Assembly: GCA_955652455.1 (NCBI GenBank)
Contig: CATPBU010000102.1
Span: forward strand, 1 to 9,333
DNA length: 9,333 nt
Direction: 5' to 3'
Source: Candidatus Dormiibacterota bacterium
GTDB taxonomy: Bacteria > Chloroflexota > Dormibacteria > UBA8260
In this document: piece by piece, positions 6,146 to 9,333 of the stretch
How the letters are laid out: the number at the start of each line of letters is the position of its first letter
Position numbering within the stretch: position 1 is the stretch's first letter
The notes under the pieces: model-generated
What the model saw: the letters and a program-made list of their open reading frames with translations, nothing else
Databases searched by the model: none
What the model was told of the DNA's origin: nothing
Translations under genes and position numbers: made by a program

Positions 6146-8296
6146 GCGGATCAGCCGTCGCAGCGTGCGCGACTGGCGGCGTCCCGGGGTGCGCATCAGC
6201 ACGATCTCGGTGATCCGATGGCCTCGGGCATACGCGGCGATGGTGGCCGCGACGTCGCTGCCGTCGACGGTCACAAACTCGCCCCCCAGCTGGTGAGTCA
6301 GGGCTGCGTAGGCTCCCAGCACCCGTTTCTCCTGGTCGGTCCGATGGCTCGACCGAACCGAGATGGCGGTCAGCACGTCGTCCCGCCTCGCCGCAAAGCG
6401 GGCGGCGGAGCTGATCAGGCTCTCCTGTCCGGGAAGCGGTGGAACGCACACCAGCACGCGCGGTCGCGCTTCCCACGGAGCTGCGATCCGTTTTGACGCC
6501 ATGTAGTTGAGCAGGCGGCGATCGGTGTGCTGTGCCACCCGACGGAAGGTGAGCTCGCGCAGGGTCGCCAGCACGGTGGGGCGGAAGCTGCCCTGGAGCG
6601 CGTGCACGGCGGCTCGCGGGCTCATGATCAGGCCGTCGCGCAGGCGCTCCTCGAGCTCGGACGGCACGATGTCGACGAGCTCCACCTCGTCGGCGGCGTC
6701 GACGGTCGCATCATCGATGACAGGACTGTCGGGATCGCGATCGAGCAGCGAACCCATGACAGTCACCGTGCTGCGCAGGTCGCTCATCTGCACGGTGCCG
6801 ATGACCGTGATGCCCGCAGCACGAATCCGCGGGATGACATCGGCGACGAGCTCATCGGTGGTCGTCGGCCCGGTGAGATCGTCCACAGCGGCCACCTCCG
6901 GATTGCGCGCCAGCAGCGCGGGCAGGTCGAGGACTTCCCGGGCTGCCGCGGCGCGGCTGCCGCCGAGGAGTCCGAGGCCGTCGAGCCGGTCGTGCCTGCT
7001 CTTCGGCAGAGCCGCCACGATCACGTCGGTGCCGCGCCCGGCGCGGCGCCGAGCCTCGTCGAGCATGGCCGTCGTCGTCCCAACGCCGTGCGCGTAGCCG
7101 ATGTAGATGCGCAGGCTGCCGATGCCGTGCGTGTCCGCGTTGAGACCGCGAAGCAGGCTGTCCGGGTCAGGACGCTCGAGGCTGTCACCGGCAGCGATGC
7201 CGTGTCGTGCGATCACGTGGACGTCGACGTCCGGTAATCCCTCGACCACGCGGTCGACGATGTTCGGTCGCAGAGAGCCCACCAGCCCGGCCGCCCTGGG
7301 TTCACCGATGACAACGTGCCGGGCCGCGCGCTCACGTGCGGTACCGATCACCGCGGCGGCGATGTCTCCCCCATCCTGCTCGACCACCGCACACTGCAGT
7401 TCCGCCGCCAGGCGCCGATACACCGTGTCATCAGCGTCGGGTGAGGTGGCGTGCTCGTGCACATGCACGATCGTGCAGAGCCCGCGGCGGCGCCGCGCCA
7501 GCCGGACCGCCCGCCGGATCAGCTGCTCCGCCGTCGCGCGACCCGAGACGGCGACGATGACGTCCTCCGGCGGTGCCTGCACCCCGCCGCGCGTGTCGCC
7601 GACGCGCTCGGCGACGAAGCGCAGCCCGATCTCGCGAAGGGCGGCGAGGTTGCCCGGTCGGAAGAAGTTCTCCAGCGCTGTGTCGATGCGCTCGAGTGCG
7701 TAGACATTGCCGTGCTTCATGCGCTTGCGCAGAGCCTCCGGCGTGATGTCGATGAATTGCACCTCGTCCGCCGCGTCGAGCACCGAGTCGGGCACGGTCT
7801 CATGGATCCTGATCCCGGTGATCTGTTCGACGAGATCCTTCACCGATTCGAGGTGCTGGATGTTCATGGTGCTGACCACGTCGATGCCCGCGTCGCGGAT
7901 CTCCTCGATGTCCTGCCACCGTTTGCCGTGGCGCAGGCCGGGTGCGTTGGTGTGGGCCAGCTCGTCGATGAGCGCCACATGCGGATGGCGCGCGATGACA
8001 CCGTCAACGTCCATGTCGGAGAGCGTCGTGCCCTTGTAGGTCACAGAGATGCGCGGGATCACCTCGAGGGTCCCGACGGCTTCCGCGGTGCGGTGTCGCC
8101 CGTGCGTCTCGACGAATCCCACGACGACGTCCTCGCCATCCTCGCGCCGCTCACGACCCTCGCGCAGCATCGCGAAGGTCTTCCCCGAACCGGGCGTGGC
8201 GCCGAGGTACACCTTGAGCAGCCCACGACGCGGGGCCGGTTCGGTCAGCGCGACCGCTGCGCTGGCTGAGCCATGCTCAGGAGGCTGCACCGCCAT
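6101..8296 (-). CDS. kdpD: Kinase-less KdpD-like protein with a duplicated N-terminal half: KdpD-USP-KdpD*-USP (731 aa)
   Basis: This is a soluble protein with no membrane helix and no histidine kinase core. Copy 1 is a canonical KdpD domain (about 24-236): Walker A GATPGSGKT (32-40), ETHGR (63-67), Walker B VALIDELAHTNAPG (107-120), QHLES (147-151), DAADEV (174-179) and GNLAALRE (215-222). A USP domain follows (about 245-366). Copy 2 (about 394-591) keeps the fold signature, such as DAADEV (533-538), but its P-loop reads GYAHGVGTTT and the Walker A lysine is Thr407. A second USP domain closes the protein (about 611-731). The start ATG at 8296 overlaps the kdpC end by 20 nt; the ATG at 8365 would overlap it far more. 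No strong ribosome site is seen, so coupling to kdpC is likely. In KdpD these domains sense K+ status, and in E. coli the N-terminal region is reported to phosphorylate the KdpB subunit. The symbol is given for family only. Confidence 0.9.
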   Translation of the reverse strand: MAVQPPEHGSASAAVALTEPAPRRGLLKVYLGATPGSGKTFAMLREGRERREDGEDVVVGFVETHGRHRTAEAVGTLEVIPRISVTYKGTTLSDMDVDGVIARHPHVALIDELAHTNAPGLRHGKRWQDIEEIRDAGIDVVSTMNIQHLESVKDLVEQITGIRIHETVPDSVLDAADEVQFIDITPEALRKRMKHGNVYALERIDTALENFFRPGNLAALREIGLRFVAERVGDTRGGVQAPPEDVIVAVSGRATAEQLIRRAVRLARRRRGLCTIVHVHEHATSPDADDTVYRRLAAELQCAVVEQDGGDIAAAVIGTARERAARHVVIGEPRAAGLVGSLRPNIVDRVVEGLPDVDVHVIARHGIAAGDSLERPDPDSLLRGLNADTHGIGSLRIYIGYAHGVGTTTAMLDEARRRAGRGTDVIVAALPKSRHDRLDGLGLLGGSRAAAAREVLDLPALLARNPEVAAVDDLTGPTTTDELVADVIPRIRAAGITVIGTVQMSDLRSTVTVMGSLLDRDPDSPVIDDATVDAADEVELVDIVPSELEERLRDGLIMSPRAAVHALQGSFRPTVLATLRELTFRRVAQHTDRRLLNYMASKRIAAPWEARPRVLVCVPPLPGQESLISSAARFAARRDDVLTAISVRSSHRTDQEKRVLGAYAALTHQLGGEFVTVDGSDVAATIAAYARGHRITEIVLMRTPGRRQSRTLRRLIRLLVDVDVHILASDR

Positions 8297-8975
8297 CGAG
8301 TGCCATGTTGAGGGAAAGCACGTTGACGTGGGGTGACCCGAAGATGCCCAGGGATCGGCCGGCAACGTGCGCTTCCAGGAGCGCGGTCAGCTTGGCGGCG
8401 TCGAGGTGACGGGCAGCGGCGACCATGTTCACCTGGGCGAGCGCCGCGGCTTCGCTGATGTCCGGGTCAAAGCCGGTGAAGTCCCCGGTGACGAGGTCCA
8501 CCGGCATCGGCGCGTCGCTGCCGTCGGCATTCTTGGCCACCCCGAGGCTGCGCAGGTAGTCCGTGTACCCGGTGACGCGGCTGACCAGCGTCTTGCTGCT
8601 CGGACCAAGGTTGCTCCCGGTGGAGTTGGCCGCGTTGCACGGCAGCGGGTTGCCGTTGGCATCGACGGTGAAGGACGGGCGGCTCTGGAAGTACCTCGGG
8701 TCCACGACGAAGATCGCGTTGCCCTGGTCATCCTTGGTCGTCGCGAAGATGGTGTTGCCGCTCTTGCCGGTCATGGTCTTGTAGAAGCACTGGCCGATGT
8801 GTGCCGAGCCAACGATATTGCCGTTCTTGTCGGTCACCAGGCTGCCGTTGGCGTTGCCGTTGAAGGCCACCTGGGCGACGCCGGTCATCACCAGCGGGTA
8901 GGCGACCCCGCAGAGCACGGCGATGAAGAGAGTGATCCGCACTGCCGTGTTGAGCTCCGTGAGCAATCTCCGCAT
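8277..8975 (-). CDS. kdpC: Potassium-transporting ATPase subunit KdpC (232 aa)
   Basis: KdpC is the single-span accessory subunit of the KdpFABC K+ pump and helps stabilise and activate the KdpA-KdpB complex at the membrane. One N-terminal helix (about 14-36) is followed by an extracytoplasmic domain with the family marks GSAHIGQ (56-62), YFQSRPS (95-101), STGSNLGPSS (118-127), PVDLVTG (158-164), FDPDIS (169-174) and the terminal LG-x5-VNVLSLNMALD block (209-227). The usual TxSGSGLDPxIS motif reads TGDFTGFDPDIS. At 232 aa it is longer than the typical 190-200, with extra residues around 63-92 and 102-115 that bring Cys63 and Cys113. The ATG at 8975 has an AGGAG site (8989-8985, 9 nt away) that overlaps the kdpB stop. 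The gap to kdpB is 12 nt, and its 3' end overlaps the KdpD-like gene. Confidence 0.97.
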   Translation of the reverse strand: MRRLLTELNTAVRITLFIAVLCGVAYPLVMTGVAQVAFNGNANGSLVTDKNGNIVGSAHIGQCFYKTMTGKSGNTIFATTKDDQGNAIFVVDPRYFQSRPSFTVDANGNPLPCNAANSTGSNLGPSSKTLVSRVTGYTDYLRSLGVAKNADGSDAPMPVDLVTGDFTGFDPDISEAAALAQVNMVAAARHLDAAKLTALLEAHVAGRSLGIFGSPHVNVLSLNMALDGGAAS

Positions 8976-8987
8976 GGTGGTTGTCTC

Positions 8988-9333
8988 CTAGACCAGGTGC
9001 AGCGCGGTGACGATCAGGTCGATCAGCTTGATGCCGGCGAAGGGGGCGATGAGACCGCCGACGCCGTAGATCAACAGGTTGCGGCGCAGCAGCGCGGCCG
9101 CGCCGATGGCTCGGTAGGTGACGCCGCGCAACGCGAGCGGGATCAGCGCCACGATGATCAGCGCGTTGAAGATGACCGCCGACAGCACCGCGCTGTTCGG
9201 CGAATGCAGGCGCATCACGTTGAGGGCACCCAGCTCGGGAAGAGCAACCACGAAGATCGCCGGGATGATCGCGAAGTACTTGGCGACGTCGTTGGCGATC
9301 GAGAATGTGGTCAGCGCGCCGCGGGTCATGAGC
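8988..9333 (-). CDS. kdpB: Potassium-transporting ATPase subunit KdpB, C-terminal end only
   Basis: Only the last 114 complete codons are present; the rest lies beyond the right edge. KdpB is the P-type ATPase subunit that drives K+ uptake through KdpA. The fragment begins at [18 protein letters not shown], a stretch nearly invariant in the family. Its NDVAK motif holds the membrane Asp and Lys that correspond to E. coli Asp583 and Lys586, which couple ATP hydrolysis to ion movement. Three membrane helices follow: about [29 protein letters not shown] and [17 protein letters not shown]. The stop TAG (8990-8988) forms part of the ribosome site of kdpC. The phosphorylation (DKTGT), nucleotide and actuator domains, including the serine targeted in E. 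coli, are outside the window. kdpA and possibly kdpF are expected further upstream. Confidence 0.97.
   Translation of the reverse strand, partial: LMTRGALTTFSIANDVAKYFAIIPAIFVVALPELGALNVMRLHSPNSAVLSAVIFNALIIVALIPLALRGVTYRAIGAAALLRRNLLIYGVGGLIAPFAGIKLIDLIVTALHLV

Noticed and set aside
7451..8269. 272-codon plus-strand open frame opposite the KdpD-like gene
   Set aside because: The minus strand has clear Walker A and B motifs and KdpD signatures. The plus frame has none.
4934..8296. Kinase and KdpD-like gene as two pieces of one gene broken by frameshift or assembly error
   Set aside because: They are on opposite strands, each with its own start and complete domain ends, and the N-terminal half is duplicated. 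A simple break cannot give this. An assembly inversion is not excluded but is not suggested by the sequence.
8297..8365. Longer start for the KdpD-like gene at 8365
   Set aside because: It would add 23 residues lying wholly inside kdpC, with a composition unlike KdpD N-termini. The ATG at 8296 leaves a normal short tail before the P-loop.

Overview
The window comes from a high-GC bacterium. Three things fit a member of the Actinomycetota: strong GC bias at third codon positions with long antisense shadow frames, a proline/glycine/alanine-rich tail on an RDD membrane protein, and several genes that lack a Shine-Dalgarno site but have a TANNNT -10 element 6-12 nt before the start codon (leaderless type). 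The phylum is an inference. I cannot place it below phylum level.

Left part (1-2925). A minus-strand pair encodes an M20 metallodipeptidase (426-1808) coupled by an ATGA overlap to an RDD-family membrane protein that runs off the left edge. Divergently on the plus strand lie a small coiled-coil protein of unknown function (1952-2365) and a MarR-family regulator (2416-2925).

Right part (2926-9333) is a potassium-homeostasis block. On the plus strand are an APC-superfamily permease most like the KimA K+ importer (3038-4924) and, 9 nt later, a DUF4118 membrane histidine kinase (4934-6145) that looks like the C-terminal half of a KdpD sensor. On the minus strand, entering from the right edge, are the end of kdpB, kdpC, and a gene holding only the N-terminal, cytoplasmic half of KdpD. 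That half is present twice in tandem: KdpD domain, USP domain, degenerate KdpD domain, USP domain. The two halves of KdpD are therefore separate, convergently transcribed genes whose 3' ends overlap by 45 bp in exact codon-antiparallel register.

Working model (inference): the kdp pump genes travel with a cytoplasmic regulatory protein that could act directly on the pump, while the membrane kinase half is coupled to the KimA-like importer. Three USP-like modules occur here, two in the KdpD-like protein and a possible one in the permease tail. No kdpE response regulator is visible. No RNA genes, CRISPR arrays, insertion sequences or attachment sites were seen. No gene-free stretch exceeds 143 nt.
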